From Nocardioides sp. zg-1230 (lineage in GTDB: Bacteria; Actinomycetota; Actinomycetes; Propionibacteriales; Nocardioidaceae): a DNA stretch of 64,000 nucleotides. Shown here in pieces: positions 51,579-60,597 of this stretch. The position numbers were made by a program, and so were the translations under genes. The notes beneath the pieces are model-generated. The model did not search any database. It was given only the letters and a program-made list of their open reading frames with translations, and had not been told where the DNA came from. The stretch's first letter is position 1, and each line of letters opens with the position of its first letter. Location of the stretch: the NCBI RefSeq assembly GCF_013155335.1, contig NZ_JABJQZ010000005.1, positions 124,001 to 188,000 of the forward strand, in the 5' to 3' direction.

Positions 51579-52867
51579 CGGAGCGCGACGAGCTCCGTGA
51601 GCTCGGCCTGCAGTCCGTCGACCAGCGCGTGCGGGTCGGGGACGGCGGAGGTGTCGACCTTGAACCCGACGTGGATCCTCCCCGCGTAGCCCACGATGGA
51701 GGTCGACAGGCTCTGGTCCGCCGACATCGGCGCCCACGCCCACATCCGCGTGACGGGCAGGCCCGCCACGTGCAGCGGCTGGTCCGGGCCGCGCACGCTG
51801 GTGGTGACACCTGTGGCCTTCCGGGCGAAGAAGTCCGTGGCGTGGACCCGCAGGCGCGGGTGCAGCACGCCCATCACCTCCAGCAGGCCGTAGGTCAGCC
51901 ACGCCTCCGGTGAGTTCTTGATGGCGCGCATCCGCGCCGCTGTCTCGTCCAGTCGGCCGAGGGCGCTGTCGACCCCGACGGGCAGGTCCAGCAGCACCAG
52001 GGCGAACTGGTTGCCCAGGTCGTCGGGCCGCAACGCGGCCGAGCCCCGCAGGTCCACCGGCACCATCGTCGGCAGGTCGTCGACCATGGGATCGGTGCCG
52101 TGGGCGAGCAGCCACCGGCGCAGCGAGCCCGCCAGTGCCGACATGACGACGTCGGTGACCGTCGTCCCGGTCGCGCGACGCAGCTCCCGCAGGTCGGCCG
52201 CGTCGATCGACGGGGCCCACACGGCGCGCTTGCCGTGGTGCGGCGGCACCGAGAGCGGTGAGGAGGGACGGCGCGCGAGGAGCAGGTGCTGGGCGACGAC
52301 CGGGGCCGTGACGAGACGGGTGGTCCCGGGGAGGGCACGGACCGCCCGCGACGCGACGTCCAGGGGGCCGGGACGGTCGCCCGCCTCCGGGGTGAGCTCC
52401 TCGTCGGCCAGCGAGAGGACGACCCGCAACAAGGCGGTGCCGTCGGCCAGCGCGTGGTGGAGCCGGGTGTAGATCGCCGTGCCTCCGTCGTACCCCTGCA
52501 CGAGGTGCACCTCCCACGGCGGGTGCTGCCGGTCGAGGGCGCGGGAGAGGCAGGACGCGACGTGATCCTCCAGTGCGGAGTCGTCACCCGGCGCCGGCAG
52601 CCGGACCTCCCGGACGTGGCGCTCGAGGTCGAAGCCCGGGTCGTCCTCCCACCACTGCCCCGGCCACGGCAACCAGGCGTGCCGCGCGCGTTGGCGGAAC
52701 CGCGGGAACCGGTCGAGCATGCGCTCGCGCAGGAGCCTGACGTACGTGTCGCGGTCGAGCTCGCCGTCGACCACCATCAACCCCTCGACCACCATCAGGT
52801 TGTCCGGCTGGTCCATCGCCAGCCACACGTCGTCGACGGGTCGCACGGGGCGCCGTGCACCGGTCAT
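51572..52867 (-). CDS. Wax ester synthase/diacylglycerol acyltransferase (WS/DGAT) family
   Basis: This 431-residue acyltransferase of the WS/DGAT family has the catalytic motif HHALADG (near residue 138) in a context like LHHALADGTALLRVVLSLAD. The C-terminal domain has TMVPVDLRG, LGNQFALVLLDLPVG and TTSVRGPDQPLHVAGLP. It would esterify acyl-CoA with diacylglycerol or alcohols to make storage lipid. It is divergent from a second WS/DGAT gene across 121 bp, which should hold both promoters. Actinobacteria often carry many paralogs and not all are active, so activity is not proved. Confidence 0.9.
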   Translation of the reverse strand: MTGARRPVRPVDDVWLAMDQPDNLMVVEGLMVVDGELDRDTYVRLLRERMLDRFPRFRQRARHAWLPWPGQWWEDDPGFDLERHVREVRLPAPGDDSALEDHVASCLSRALDRQHPPWEVHLVQGYDGGTAIYTRLHHALADGTALLRVVLSLADEELTPEAGDRPGPLDVASRAVRALPGTTRLVTAPVVAQHLLLARRPSSPLSVPPHHGKRAVWAPSIDAADLRELRRATGTTVTDVVMSALAGSLRRWLLAHGTDPMVDDLPTMVPVDLRGSAALRPDDLGNQFALVLLDLPVGVDSALGRLDETAARMRAIKNSPEAWLTYGLLEVMGVLHPRLRVHATDFFARKATGVTTSVRGPDQPLHVAGLPVTRMWAWAPMSADQSLSTSIVGYAGRIHVGFKVDTSAVPDPHALVDGLQAELTELVALRR

Positions 52868-52988
52868 GTCGTCATGCTCCCGGCCCCGGTTCAGGAGCAG
52901 CAGGGTCGGAGGTCATGCCCGATCGGGACCGTTGGCCGCGGTTCGACGCCGCGGCGTCGACCAGACTGGTCAGCAGGAGGAGGTTCCG

Positions 52989-54269
52989 ATGGAGCGCCTG
53001 AGCCCGTTGTCCTACGCCTTCCTCGCCGCGGAGGACGTCGATCCGACCTCCTGCCTGGTCATCGGCTCCCTGGCCGTGCTCGACGGACCGGTCCCGCGCG
53101 TCGACGAGCTCCGCGCGGTGGTCGCGTCGCGGCTGCCGACGGTGCCGCGCTACGAGCAGCGGGTCGTGCCCAGCCGGTTCGGGCTCCGCGCTCCCTCGTG
53201 GCAGACCGCCCCGGACCTGGACCTCCGCCGGCACGTCACCGTGCGCCGGGTCCCGGCGCCCGGGGGGCGGGCGGAGGTCGCGGCGCTGATGGCGGAGGCG
53301 ATGGCGGAGCGGATGGATCGCGATCGACCGCTCTGGGACGTCACCCTGTGCAAGGGGATCGCCGGCGGGCGCTGGGGGCTGCTCTCGCGGGTGCACCACG
53401 CCCTTGCCGACGGCGTGTCCGGCACCGGTCTCTACCGCGTCGTGTTCGACTCCGAGGCCCCTGTGGCCGAGCCGCCGCCGACCCCGCCCGGGACCGCACC
53501 CGGCGTCACCGGGCGCAGCCTCGTGGCCGCGGCCCGCGGCGCCCTCCAGCTCGGCGCGGCGATGCTGCCGGTGACCCGCGAGGGCTTGCTCGGCCCGCTC
53601 GACGGGACCCGACGCTACGCGTGGACGGAGGTCGGCATCGCCGAGACCGCCGGCGTACGACGCACACTCGGCGTGACGGTGAACGACCTCGTGCTCTCGG
53701 CGATCAGCGGCGGCCTGCGCGAGCTGTTGCTCGAGCGCGGACGCCAGCCCGACGCGCACGCCCTGCGTACCCTGCTGCCGGTGTCGTCACGGGCACCCGG
53801 CACCGCGGACGTCCCGGGCAACCAGGTGACGCTCATGCTGTCGATGCTGCCGGTCGAGCAGGACGACCCCGTCGAGCGTGTGCTGGAGGTGCACGAGCGG
53901 GTCGCCGCCCTGCGGAGGGCGCACGAGCCGGAGGCGGGAGTGGTGCTGCAGGCGCTGGCCGGCCTGCTGCCCTTCCCGGTCCTGGACCGCGGGGTGCGGT
54001 GGGGGCTGCGCCTTCCCCAGCAGCAGATCTCGACGGTCACGACCAACGTGCCCGGACCGCGGACGCCGCTGACCTGCCTCGGCCGCCCGGTCCGTCAGCT
54101 GCTCCCGGTGGTGCCGATCGCGGACCGGGTGCGGCTCGGGTTCGCGGTGCTCAGCTACTGCGACAGCCTGGTCTTCGGGATCACCGCGGACGGGAGCAGC
54201 ACGCCAGACGTCGACGTCCTCGCCGCGGGCGTCGCTGACGCCTGGCGCTCGGTCCTCGCTACGGCTTGA
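52989..54269 (+). CDS. WS/DGAT family acyltransferase (second paralog)
   Basis: The 426-residue protein has the catalytic motif HHALADG in VHHALADGVSGTGLYR (near residue 138), with the N-terminal MERLSPLSYAFLAAEDVDPTS and the C-terminal TTNVPGPRTPLTCLGRPV landmarks of the WS/DGAT family. The ATG follows AGGAGGAGG. It differs clearly from the divergent neighbour at 51572-52867, so the pair is not a recent duplication. The last 11 bases overlap the end of the convergent PAS-protein gene. Confidence 0.9.
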   Translation: MERLSPLSYAFLAAEDVDPTSCLVIGSLAVLDGPVPRVDELRAVVASRLPTVPRYEQRVVPSRFGLRAPSWQTAPDLDLRRHVTVRRVPAPGGRAEVAALMAEAMAERMDRDRPLWDVTLCKGIAGGRWGLLSRVHHALADGVSGTGLYRVVFDSEAPVAEPPPTPPGTAPGVTGRSLVAAARGALQLGAAMLPVTREGLLGPLDGTRRYAWTEVGIAETAGVRRTLGVTVNDLVLSAISGGLRELLLERGRQPDAHALRTLLPVSSRAPGTADVPGNQVTLMLSMLPVEQDDPVERVLEVHERVAALRRAHEPEAGVVLQALAGLLPFPVLDRGVRWGLRLPQQQISTVTTNVPGPRTPLTCLGRPVRQLLPVVPIADRVRLGFAVLSYCDSLVFGITADGSSTPDVDVLAAGVADAWRSVLATA

Positions 54270-55164
54270 CCACCTCGCGGAGGGTTCCCATGGCCCGCCC
54301 CACCGCGTCTCGGGCGACGTCGATCCGGGCGGCGATCGGTGGTGCCGCGCGCGTCAGGGCGCGGTCGAGCTCGAGCACGGCCGCGAAGAGGTCTTGGAGC
54401 ACCTCGGAGTGGACCGCCTCGAGGAGCCGCTCGCGCTCCTCGATGCGGGCCAGGCGCTCGCTGCGGCGGATGTTGCAGACCACGCTCTTCGACCCGGGTT
54501 GGGCATAGAGGTCGGTCACCGCGACCTCCACCCAGGACCAGGAGCCTTCGGTGCGGACCCGGAGCTCGCCGACCCGTTCGGTCCAGGTCGGGTCGGCGGC
54601 CAGCAGCTCCTCGAAGGCCTGGTGGTCCTCGGGATGGATGTGGTCCGTGAGTGGCGCGCCCACGACCGCCTCCACCGGCCAGCCGAAGAGGTTGGCGACG
54701 GCCGGGCTGGCGTAGCTGACGTCGTGGTGCTCGTCGACCAGGACCGCTGCATCGCTGGACCGCTCCATCAGGTGCCGGACGGCGTCGCCGAGGTTGAGCG
54801 AGGCGCCGACGATGGCGATCAGCTCCCCGTCGCGGTGCACGCCGCTGTCGGTGACCAGTGCGTGCACCACCTCGCCTCCGCGGCGCCGGACCGGAAACCC
54901 GCCAGACCAGGAGCGGCCCTCACGCAGCGCGCCCATGATCTCCGCCGCCGCCTGCTGCGAGATCTCGGACACGGTCACCTCCGTGATGTCGCGCCCCACG
55001 GCCTCCTCGGCGGTCCAGCCGTAGAGCTGCTCGGCGGCTGCGTTCCAGGAAATGATCGTCCCCTCCAGGTCTGTTGCGATCACCGCGTGTCCGAGCGCGC
55101 GCAGCAGCTCGTCGGCGGACGGATGCACGAGACGTACCTCGGTCTGCGTCGTTCCGGGCTCCAT
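54259..55164 (-). CDS. Tandem PAS sensor protein with degenerate kinase-like C-terminus
   Basis: The 301-residue soluble protein has two PAS domains. The first is at about 18-130, with GHAVIATDLEGTIISWNAAAEQLYGW. The second is at about 135-250, with DAAVLVDEHHDVSYASPAVANLFGW. It ends in a helical segment with EAVHSEVLQDL, which resembles the dimerisation helix of HisKA_3 kinases including a His. No HATPase domain follows, so it cannot be a complete kinase. It may act as a sensor or scaffold working through another kinase or by dimerisation. The ligand is unknown. The ATG lies at 55162-55164. Confidence 0.75.
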   Translation of the reverse strand: MEPGTTQTEVRLVHPSADELLRALGHAVIATDLEGTIISWNAAAEQLYGWTAEEAVGRDITEVTVSEISQQAAAEIMGALREGRSWSGGFPVRRRGGEVVHALVTDSGVHRDGELIAIVGASLNLGDAVRHLMERSSDAAVLVDEHHDVSYASPAVANLFGWPVEAVVGAPLTDHIHPEDHQAFEELLAADPTWTERVGELRVRTEGSWSWVEVAVTDLYAQPGSKSVVCNIRRSERLARIEERERLLEAVHSEVLQDLFAAVLELDRALTRAAPPIAARIDVARDAVGRAMGTLREVVKP

Positions 55165-55368
55165 CGATCCAGCGTGCGCCCTCGAACCTCCGTGGTCACG
55201 GGGCGAAAGTCCCTGGACGGGGCGGGCCTACCGGGCGGAGCGGCGAGGGTCCGGTGGCCCCTTGCAGCAGGATGACGTCCACACGCGACGGGTGAGGCGT
55301 ACGTGCCGAGGTTCGGCTGGAGTGGATCGCGGCTGTCGACCGGCGGCATCGGCAGGAAGGGGTTGTTG

Positions 55369-56763
55369 ATGGCTGAGACACCCAGCCGTGTGAGGTCGTC
55401 ACCGCCCGTGGACGTGGCGGGAAGCACCGAGGTGGGGCGGGCTGCCCGCCGCGCGCGACCGCGTGAGTCGCTGGCGCAGTGCCCGACGACACCCGTCGAC
55501 GCCGTCGCCCTGCTGCGCCGCCAGGACGTGGATCGACTCCCCGAGCTGCTGCCGCTCCGCTACGAGCGGATGCTCGCGACGCCGTTCACCTTCTACCGCG
55601 GGTCGGCTGCGGTGATGGCAGCCGACCTGGGTGCTTCGCCGATCAGCGGGCTCACCGCGCAGCTGTGCGGCGACGCCCACCTCTCGAACTTCGGTGTCTT
55701 CGCGACTCCCGAGCGTCGTCTGGTCTTCGACCTCGCCGACTTCGACGAGACCCTTCCCGGGCCGTTCGAGTGGGACGTGCAGCGACTCGCGGCCAGCATC
55801 GTGCTCGCCGGTCGTGACACCGGGTGCTCGGACCGCCAGACCGGCCGGGCGGTCCTCGCGGCCATGCGGAGCTACCGCGCGGCGATGCGCGCCTTCGCGA
55901 AGCAGGGCAACCTGGCGGTCTGGTACGCCAGCCTCGACGTCGAGCGGGCGCTCGAGGACCTCGCGTCCGAGGCGTCGACGGCCACCACGCGTCGCAGCCA
56001 GAAGGCGGTCCAACGCGCCCGTGGGCGCGACAGCCGCCAGGCCGCCGCCAAGCTCACGCGCGTCATCGACGGTGAGCGCCGCTTCATCAGCGAACCGCCG
56101 CTGCTGGTGCCGCTGCGCGAGCTGGTTTCCCCGGACGATGCCGAGGTCGTGCGCGAGACGCTCGCCGGGGTCATGGCCCGCTACCGCGACTCGCTGCCCG
56201 AGGAGCGACGCCACCTGCTGGACCAGTTCCGCCTGGTCGACGTCGCTCGCAAGGTGGTCGGCGTGGGCAGCGTGGGAACGCGGGCCTGGGTGCTGCTGCT
56301 GCGTGGTCGCGACGAGGCGGACCTGTTGCTGCTGCAGGCGAAGGAAGCGAGCGCGAGCGTGCTGGAGCCCTACTGCGCTCCCAGCCGACACAGCAGCGCG
56401 GGACGTCGGGTGGTCGCCGGCCAGCGGCTCATGCAGGCCAGCAGCGACATCTTCCTCGGGCACCAGGAGACCCCGGGGCCGCAGGGCCAGGACCGTGAGT
56501 ACTACGTGCGCCAGCTCCGCGACGGGAAGCTGTCCGCAGACCTGGCCACCTTGGACCACCGACAGCTGCGGATCTACGCCCAGCTGTGTGCCTGGACACT
56601 GGCGCGGGCCCATGCCCGGTCCGGCGACCGGATCGCGATCGCGGCCTACCTGGGCAAGGGAGAGGCGTTCGACCGGGCGCTGAGTGAGTTCGCCCCGGCG
56701 TACGCCGACCGGGTGGAGGAGCAGCACCGCCAGGTCCGGGAAGCGATCGCAGGGGCCCCGTGA
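55369..56763 (+). CDS. DUF2252 family protein
   Basis: This 464-residue protein is of the DUF2252 family, which has a kinase-like (APH/HipA-type) fold. Landmarks are FYRGSAAVMAADL, QLCGDAHLSNFGVF (GDAH with the Asn, like the catalytic loop of aminoglycoside phosphotransferases), FDLADFDETLPGPFEWDVQRL (metal-binding DFD) and the C-terminal WTLARAHARSGD. No biochemical role is established for the family, and it is common in actinobacteria. The ATG follows AGGAAGGGG. The 204-bp gap to the PAS gene is divergent and holds no gene that I can see. Confidence 0.85.
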   Translation: MAETPSRVRSSPPVDVAGSTEVGRAARRARPRESLAQCPTTPVDAVALLRRQDVDRLPELLPLRYERMLATPFTFYRGSAAVMAADLGASPISGLTAQLCGDAHLSNFGVFATPERRLVFDLADFDETLPGPFEWDVQRLAASIVLAGRDTGCSDRQTGRAVLAAMRSYRAAMRAFAKQGNLAVWYASLDVERALEDLASEASTATTRRSQKAVQRARGRDSRQAAAKLTRVIDGERRFISEPPLLVPLRELVSPDDAEVVRETLAGVMARYRDSLPEERRHLLDQFRLVDVARKVVGVGSVGTRAWVLLLRGRDEADLLLLQAKEASASVLEPYCAPSRHSSAGRRVVAGQRLMQASSDIFLGHQETPGPQGQDREYYVRQLRDGKLSADLATLDHRQLRIYAQLCAWTLARAHARSGDRIAIAAYLGKGEAFDRALSEFAPAYADRVEEQHRQVREAIAGAP

Positions 56764-56779
56764 CGACGGGTCCTGGGGC

Positions 56780-56798
56780 CGCGCCCGGTGTGGGCGCG
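56780..56798. terminator. Bidirectional hairpin after the DUF2252 gene
   Basis: CGCGCCC-GGTGT-GGGCGCG is a perfect 7-bp stem with a 5-base loop between the convergent DUF2252 and GlsB-type genes. Confidence 0.7.
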
Positions 56799-56802
56799 TT
56801 GC

Positions 56803-57066
56803 TCAGGCGGCGCTGCGGCGCTTGTCGTACCAACCCCACGCGAGGGTGAGCAGCAGGGCCCCGACGAAGGACCCGATCAGGCCGCTGGGGCGCAGCTCGA
56901 GGCCGTCTCCGGCGAGCAGGCTCGCCAGTAGGCCGCCCACGAATGAGCCGACGAGGCCGGTCACGATCGCGATCGTCCAGTTCACGTCGCGCATCGACCG
57001 GCCGAGCACCATCTGCGCCAGGCCACCGGCGATCATGCCGAACAGGATGATGGCGAGGATCAACAT
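56803..57066 (-). CDS. GlsB/YeaQ/YmgE family membrane protein
   Basis: The 87-residue protein has three short hydrophobic segments (LILAIILFGMIAGGLAQMVLG, IAIVTGLVGSFVGGLLASLL, GSFVGALLLTLAWGWY). The repeated glycine-rich G-x-x-G-S-F-V-G pattern is typical of the transglycosylase-associated/GlsB family. These are small stress-inducible membrane proteins of unknown function. The start MLILAI is chosen as it begins the first helix; a longer upstream frame is out of family. Confidence 0.88.
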   Translation of the reverse strand: MLILAIILFGMIAGGLAQMVLGRSMRDVNWTIAIVTGLVGSFVGGLLASLLAGDGLELRPSGLIGSFVGALLLTLAWGWYDKRRSAA

Positions 57067-57104
57067 GGTGGGAGCGTAGTGGTTCGCGGGCCCTTCGGGC
57101 AGTG

Positions 57105-58016
57105 TCAGACGAAGACGCTCTCCCAGTCGGTCGCGATGCTCGCCACCGTCCAGCCGAGCCGGGCCGCGACGTCGGTGACCGGCTCGGGCTCGGCGAAGGT
57201 CTGCGCGGTCGAGACGTAGCTGAACTCGCGGTCGGCGTCGTCGTGGTCGACGAGCAGGGCGAGCGTGGGGCCGCGCCCGGCTGCAGCCCACTCGAGCATC
57301 TCCCGGTCGCCGCCGGAGTTGCCGGCCGCGAGCAGCGGACGGCGACCCAGCTGGCTCTGGATGTTGCTGACCTTCGTCGCCCCCTCGTTGGCCCCACCGG
57401 CGATGCGCGAGCTGCGCCGCAGCCGGGGTGCCCCGCGCTCGTCCCGGTCGTAGTCGTAGTCGATCAGGGTGCCGACCACGAGCTGGGGCGGTACGCCGTA
57501 CAGCTGCAGGCTGATCGCGCGCACGAACTCGGTGCCACCGCCGGTCACGATGGCGACCGTGACGTCACGCTCCCTCAGCGCGGCGACCAGCTCGAGCATC
57601 GGCTGGTAGACCACGGTCCGAAGCGGCCGGCCGAGGGTGGGGTGCTCGGCCCGCGACATGAACTCCCGGACCCGGACCGCGAAGTCCTCCGGGGAGGTGC
57701 CCGCGAACAGGCTCGTGAGGGCCAGGGCCACCCGCTCGAGGCCCACCTCCGCCAGGGCCTGCTCGTCGTGCGCCAGCAGGGCGGCGAGCTCCGGGACGCG
57801 CGCGACCTCCGGCTCCTCCACGACACGGGCGCGCAGCGCGTCGACGAAGAAGTCGAGCTGCGGGTAGCTCGGTCGCTCGCACCAGAGGGTGCCGTCGTTG
57901 TCGAAGCACGCCACGCGCTCCTCGGGGTGCACCTCGAGCACCGCGTCCAGGAACGCCACCAGGTCGTCGCGCGCGGTGCCGGGCCGCCAGGAGGGGAGCA
58001 GGTCCGCGGTCGTCAC
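57105..58016 (-). CDS. HAD family phosphatase
   Basis: This 303-residue haloacid dehalogenase-superfamily hydrolase has motif I CFDNDGTLW (near residue 38), motif II TVAIVTGGG, a Lys in ANEGATKVSNIQ, and motif IV GNSGGDREML. It has a helical cap. It is the third gene of the sulfatase operon and its GTG overlaps the stop of the formylglycine-generating enzyme gene by four bases (GTGA). The substrate is unknown; the operon context suggests phosphate or sulfate monoester metabolism. Haloacid dehalogenase activity is not indicated. Confidence 0.88.
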   Translation of the reverse strand: MTTADLLPSWRPGTARDDLVAFLDAVLEVHPEERVACFDNDGTLWCERPSYPQLDFFVDALRARVVEEPEVARVPELAALLAHDEQALAEVGLERVALALTSLFAGTSPEDFAVRVREFMSRAEHPTLGRPLRTVVYQPMLELVAALRERDVTVAIVTGGGTEFVRAISLQLYGVPPQLVVGTLIDYDYDRDERGAPRLRRSSRIAGGANEGATKVSNIQSQLGRRPLLAAGNSGGDREMLEWAAAGRGPTLALLVDHDDADREFSYVSTAQTFAEPEPVTDVAARLGWTVASIATDWESVFV

Positions 58017-58993
58017 GAGGGCACCTGGGCGTCGTCGTCGCGGCGTACGCACCTGAACCCGAGGTGGCTGGTGCCGGTGTCCACCATCTGGGGGCGTCGT
58101 GCCGCGGGCCGGTAGCGCAGGCAGTAGGTGTCGGCACAGAGGTGCGAGCCGCCCTTGACGACCCGCCTGCCGATCCGGAACTGCGGCTGCGCCGGGTCGT
58201 AGCTCCGCGCCTCGTCCGTCTCGTCCTCGCGCGACTGGCGGCGGTGGTCGGGGGCACAGCACGGCCGGGACTCCTGCTCGGGGTGCCGGTCGGTCCACCA
58301 GTCGGTGGTCCACTCCCACACGTTGCCGGCCATGTCGAAGAGCCCGTACCCGTTGGCGGGGAAGTGGCCGACCGGCGCGGTCCGCGTGAAGCCGCTCTCC
58401 CTGGTGCTGCGCCACGGGAAGTCCGGGCCGTCCCAGGTGTTCGCCATGATCCGCCCGCCCGGTCGTGCCGCGTCCCCCCACGTGTACGTCGCGCCGTCGA
58501 GGCCGCCGCGGGCGGCGTACTCCCACTCGGCCTCGGTGGGCAGGTCGGCGCCCGCCCAGGTCGCGTAGGCCAGCGCGTCTTCGAAGGCCACGTGCACGAC
58601 CGGGTGGTCCGGGCGACGCTTCACCGAGCTCCCCGGACCCTCCGGGCTCGACCAGCACGCGCCGGGCGTCCAGGTCCACCACAGGCTGATGTGGCGCAGG
58701 TCGACCGGTCCGCTGGTCGGCGTGAACACGAGCGACCCCGGGACCAGGTTCTCCGGCGGGGCGTCGGGGAAGTCCTCGGCGCGGGGCTCGCGCTCGGCCA
58801 CGGTCCGGTAGCCGGTGGCTCGGACGAAGTCGCGGAACTGTGCGTTGGTCACCTGGGTCGGGTCGATGGCGAACGCGCCCACCCGTTCTCGGTGTGCCGG
58901 CGCCTCCTCCGGGTAGTGGTGGTCCGAGCCCATGGTGAACACGCCGCCCGCCAGCGGGACCGGGCGGTCCGCGACCGACGACCGGCCCTTCAC
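58013..58993 (-). CDS. Formylglycine-generating enzyme (sulfatase maturase)
   Basis: This 326-residue FGE/SUMF1-family oxygenase converts the sulfatase active-site Cys to formylglycine. It has the N-terminal GGVFTMGSDHHYPEEAP, the central LPTEAEWEYAARGG and GNVWEWTTDWW, and the C-terminal GGSHLCADTYCLRYRPAARR to HLGFRCVR. The two cysteines, C286 and C291, are five apart, as in human FGE (C336/C341), and are the Cu-binding/catalytic pair. Its GTG overlaps the stop of the sulfatase gene and its end overlaps the HAD gene. Many FGE-like proteins have lost these cysteines; this one keeps both, so activity on the sulfatase next door is well supported. Confidence 0.92.
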   Translation of the reverse strand: MKGRSSVADRPVPLAGGVFTMGSDHHYPEEAPAHRERVGAFAIDPTQVTNAQFRDFVRATGYRTVAEREPRAEDFPDAPPENLVPGSLVFTPTSGPVDLRHISLWWTWTPGACWSSPEGPGSSVKRRPDHPVVHVAFEDALAYATWAGADLPTEAEWEYAARGGLDGATYTWGDAARPGGRIMANTWDGPDFPWRSTRESGFTRTAPVGHFPANGYGLFDMAGNVWEWTTDWWTDRHPEQESRPCCAPDHRRQSREDETDEARSYDPAQPQFRIGRRVVKGGSHLCADTYCLRYRPAARRPQMVDTGTSHLGFRCVRRDDDAQVPS

Positions 58994-60486
58994 GCGCTCG
59001 GGACCGCAGCACGCATCTTGGCCAGCACGTGCTCCACGTTGAAGCTGGCCGGCTCCTGCCGCGGCGGGAACTCGAGGAGCGACGCCATCATCTCGGCGAC
59101 GTACGTCTGGGCCGGGATGAACGTCCACACGTGGTCGAAGATCCAGTCGTAGTAGGTGTTGGAGGTGATGTCGGCCCGCTCGTAGGGGTCCGTCCGCAGG
59201 TTGAAGAGCTTGGGGAAGCGGAGCACCGTGTAGGGCTCGCTCCACACGCGGAGCGTGCCCGTCGCCCGCTGCTCCATGAAGACGAACTTCCAGTTGTCGT
59301 AGCGCATCGCCGTGAGGTCGCCGTCGTCGGAGACGTAGAAGAAGTGCTTGCGGGGGCTCTCCTGCGTGGCACCGGTGATGTAGTCGAGCTGGTCGTGGCC
59401 GTCGAGGTGGACCTTGTACGTCGTCCCCGCGAGGTCGGTGCCGCTCCTGAGGCGCTCGGCGACGTCGGTGTCGCCCGCCGCTGCGAGGAGGGTGACGAAC
59501 CAGTCGTTGTGGCTGACGATCCCGTTGAGCACCTGCCCGGCAGGGATCCGACCCGGCCACCGCACCACAGCGGGGACCCGGTAGGCGCCCTCCCAGTTGG
59601 AGTTCTTCTCGTTGCGGAAGGGGGTCATGCCGGCGTCCGGCCACGAGTTCATGTGCGGGCCGTTGTCGGTGGAGTACATGACGATCGTGTTGTCGGCCAG
59701 GCCGTTGTCGTCGAGGTGGGCGAGGACCCGCCCGACCAGCTCGTCGTGGTCGACCATCGTGTCGTGGTAGTCCGACTGCCAGCGGCCCGCCCTGCCCCTG
59801 CTGCCGTCCTTGACGTGGGTGCGGAAGTGCATGTGCGTCGTGTTGAGCCACACGAAGAACGGGGTGTCGTCGCGGGCAGCGTCGCTCATGAAGCGCAGCG
59901 CGTCCGGGACGACCTCGTCGTCGATGGTCTTCATCCGCTCCTTGGTCAGCGGGCCCGTGTCCTCGACCCGCTGGCCGTCCGCGGTGGCCCACGAGTGGAT
60001 CACGCCACGCGGTCCGAACCGCTCACGGAACCCGGGGAAGTCCGCCTCGCTCGGGTAGTCGGGCAGCTCGGGTTCCTCCTCGGCGTTGAGGTGGTAGAGG
60101 TTGCCGAAGAACTCGTCGAACCCGTGCATGGTCGGCAGGAACTCGTCGCGGTCACCGAAGTGGTTCTTGCCGAACTGGCCGGTGGCGTAGCCCAGGTTCT
60201 TCAGCGCGGTGGCGATGGTCGGGTCCTCGGCCCGCAGGCCGATGTCCGCACCCGGCATGCCGACCTTGGTGAGGCCGGTCCGGTAGGGGTTCTGCCCGGT
60301 GATGAAGGCGGCCCGCCCGGCGGTGCAGCTCTGCTCGCCGTAGTAGTCGGTGAACATCGCGCCCTCGGCCGCGATCCGGTCGATGTGGGGCGTCTGGTAG
60401 CCCATCAGGCCCCGGGAGTAGCAGCTGAGATTGGTGATCCCGATGTCGTCGCCCCAGATGATCAGGATGTTGGGTCGGTCGGCCAC
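58990..60486 (-). CDS. Arylsulfatase-type sulfatase
   Basis: This 498-residue type I sulfatase has the metal-binding start RPNILIIWGDDIGITN and the active-site motif C-T-A-G-R (C54 in YGEQSCTAGRAAF). That fits the C-x-(A/P)-x-R signal recognised by formylglycine-generating enzyme. Further landmarks are VGMPGADIGLRAED, FFVWLNTTHMHF, MYSTDNGPHMNSWPD and the closing FNLRTDPYERAD. It should cleave sulfate esters. There is no signal peptide, so it is cytoplasmic unless exported in another way. The GTG at 60486 follows AGGAGG. It is the first gene of the three-gene operon. Confidence 0.93.
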   Translation of the reverse strand: MADRPNILIIWGDDIGITNLSCYSRGLMGYQTPHIDRIAAEGAMFTDYYGEQSCTAGRAAFITGQNPYRTGLTKVGMPGADIGLRAEDPTIATALKNLGYATGQFGKNHFGDRDEFLPTMHGFDEFFGNLYHLNAEEEPELPDYPSEADFPGFRERFGPRGVIHSWATADGQRVEDTGPLTKERMKTIDDEVVPDALRFMSDAARDDTPFFVWLNTTHMHFRTHVKDGSRGRAGRWQSDYHDTMVDHDELVGRVLAHLDDNGLADNTIVMYSTDNGPHMNSWPDAGMTPFRNEKNSNWEGAYRVPAVVRWPGRIPAGQVLNGIVSHNDWFVTLLAAAGDTDVAERLRSGTDLAGTTYKVHLDGHDQLDYITGATQESPRKHFFYVSDDGDLTAMRYDNWKFVFMEQRATGTLRVWSEPYTVLRFPKLFNLRTDPYERADITSNTYYDWIFDHVWTFIPAQTYVAEMMASLLEFPPRQEPASFNVEHVLAKMRAAVPSA

Positions 60487-60523
60487 AGCGTCCTCCTCGG
60501 TCCGTGTCCTCCGCGAACCTAGG

Positions 60524-60543
60524 ACCCTCCGGCGCCGGAGGGT
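60524..60543. terminator. Perfect 20-bp palindrome between LAL and sulfatase genes
   Basis: ACCCTCCGGC and GCCGGAGGGT are exact reverse complements with no spacer. The palindrome lies 54 bases after the LAL gene stop and 37 bases before the sulfatase start, both on the minus strand. It can be a terminator for the LAL gene or an operator for the sulfatase operon; the lack of a loop leaves both possible. Confidence 0.55.
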
Positions 60544-60597
60544 TCACCCTTCTCGGGCGAGTTCGCCGCGCCGGGGGTGAGGTGGCGGGTCTGGAGG

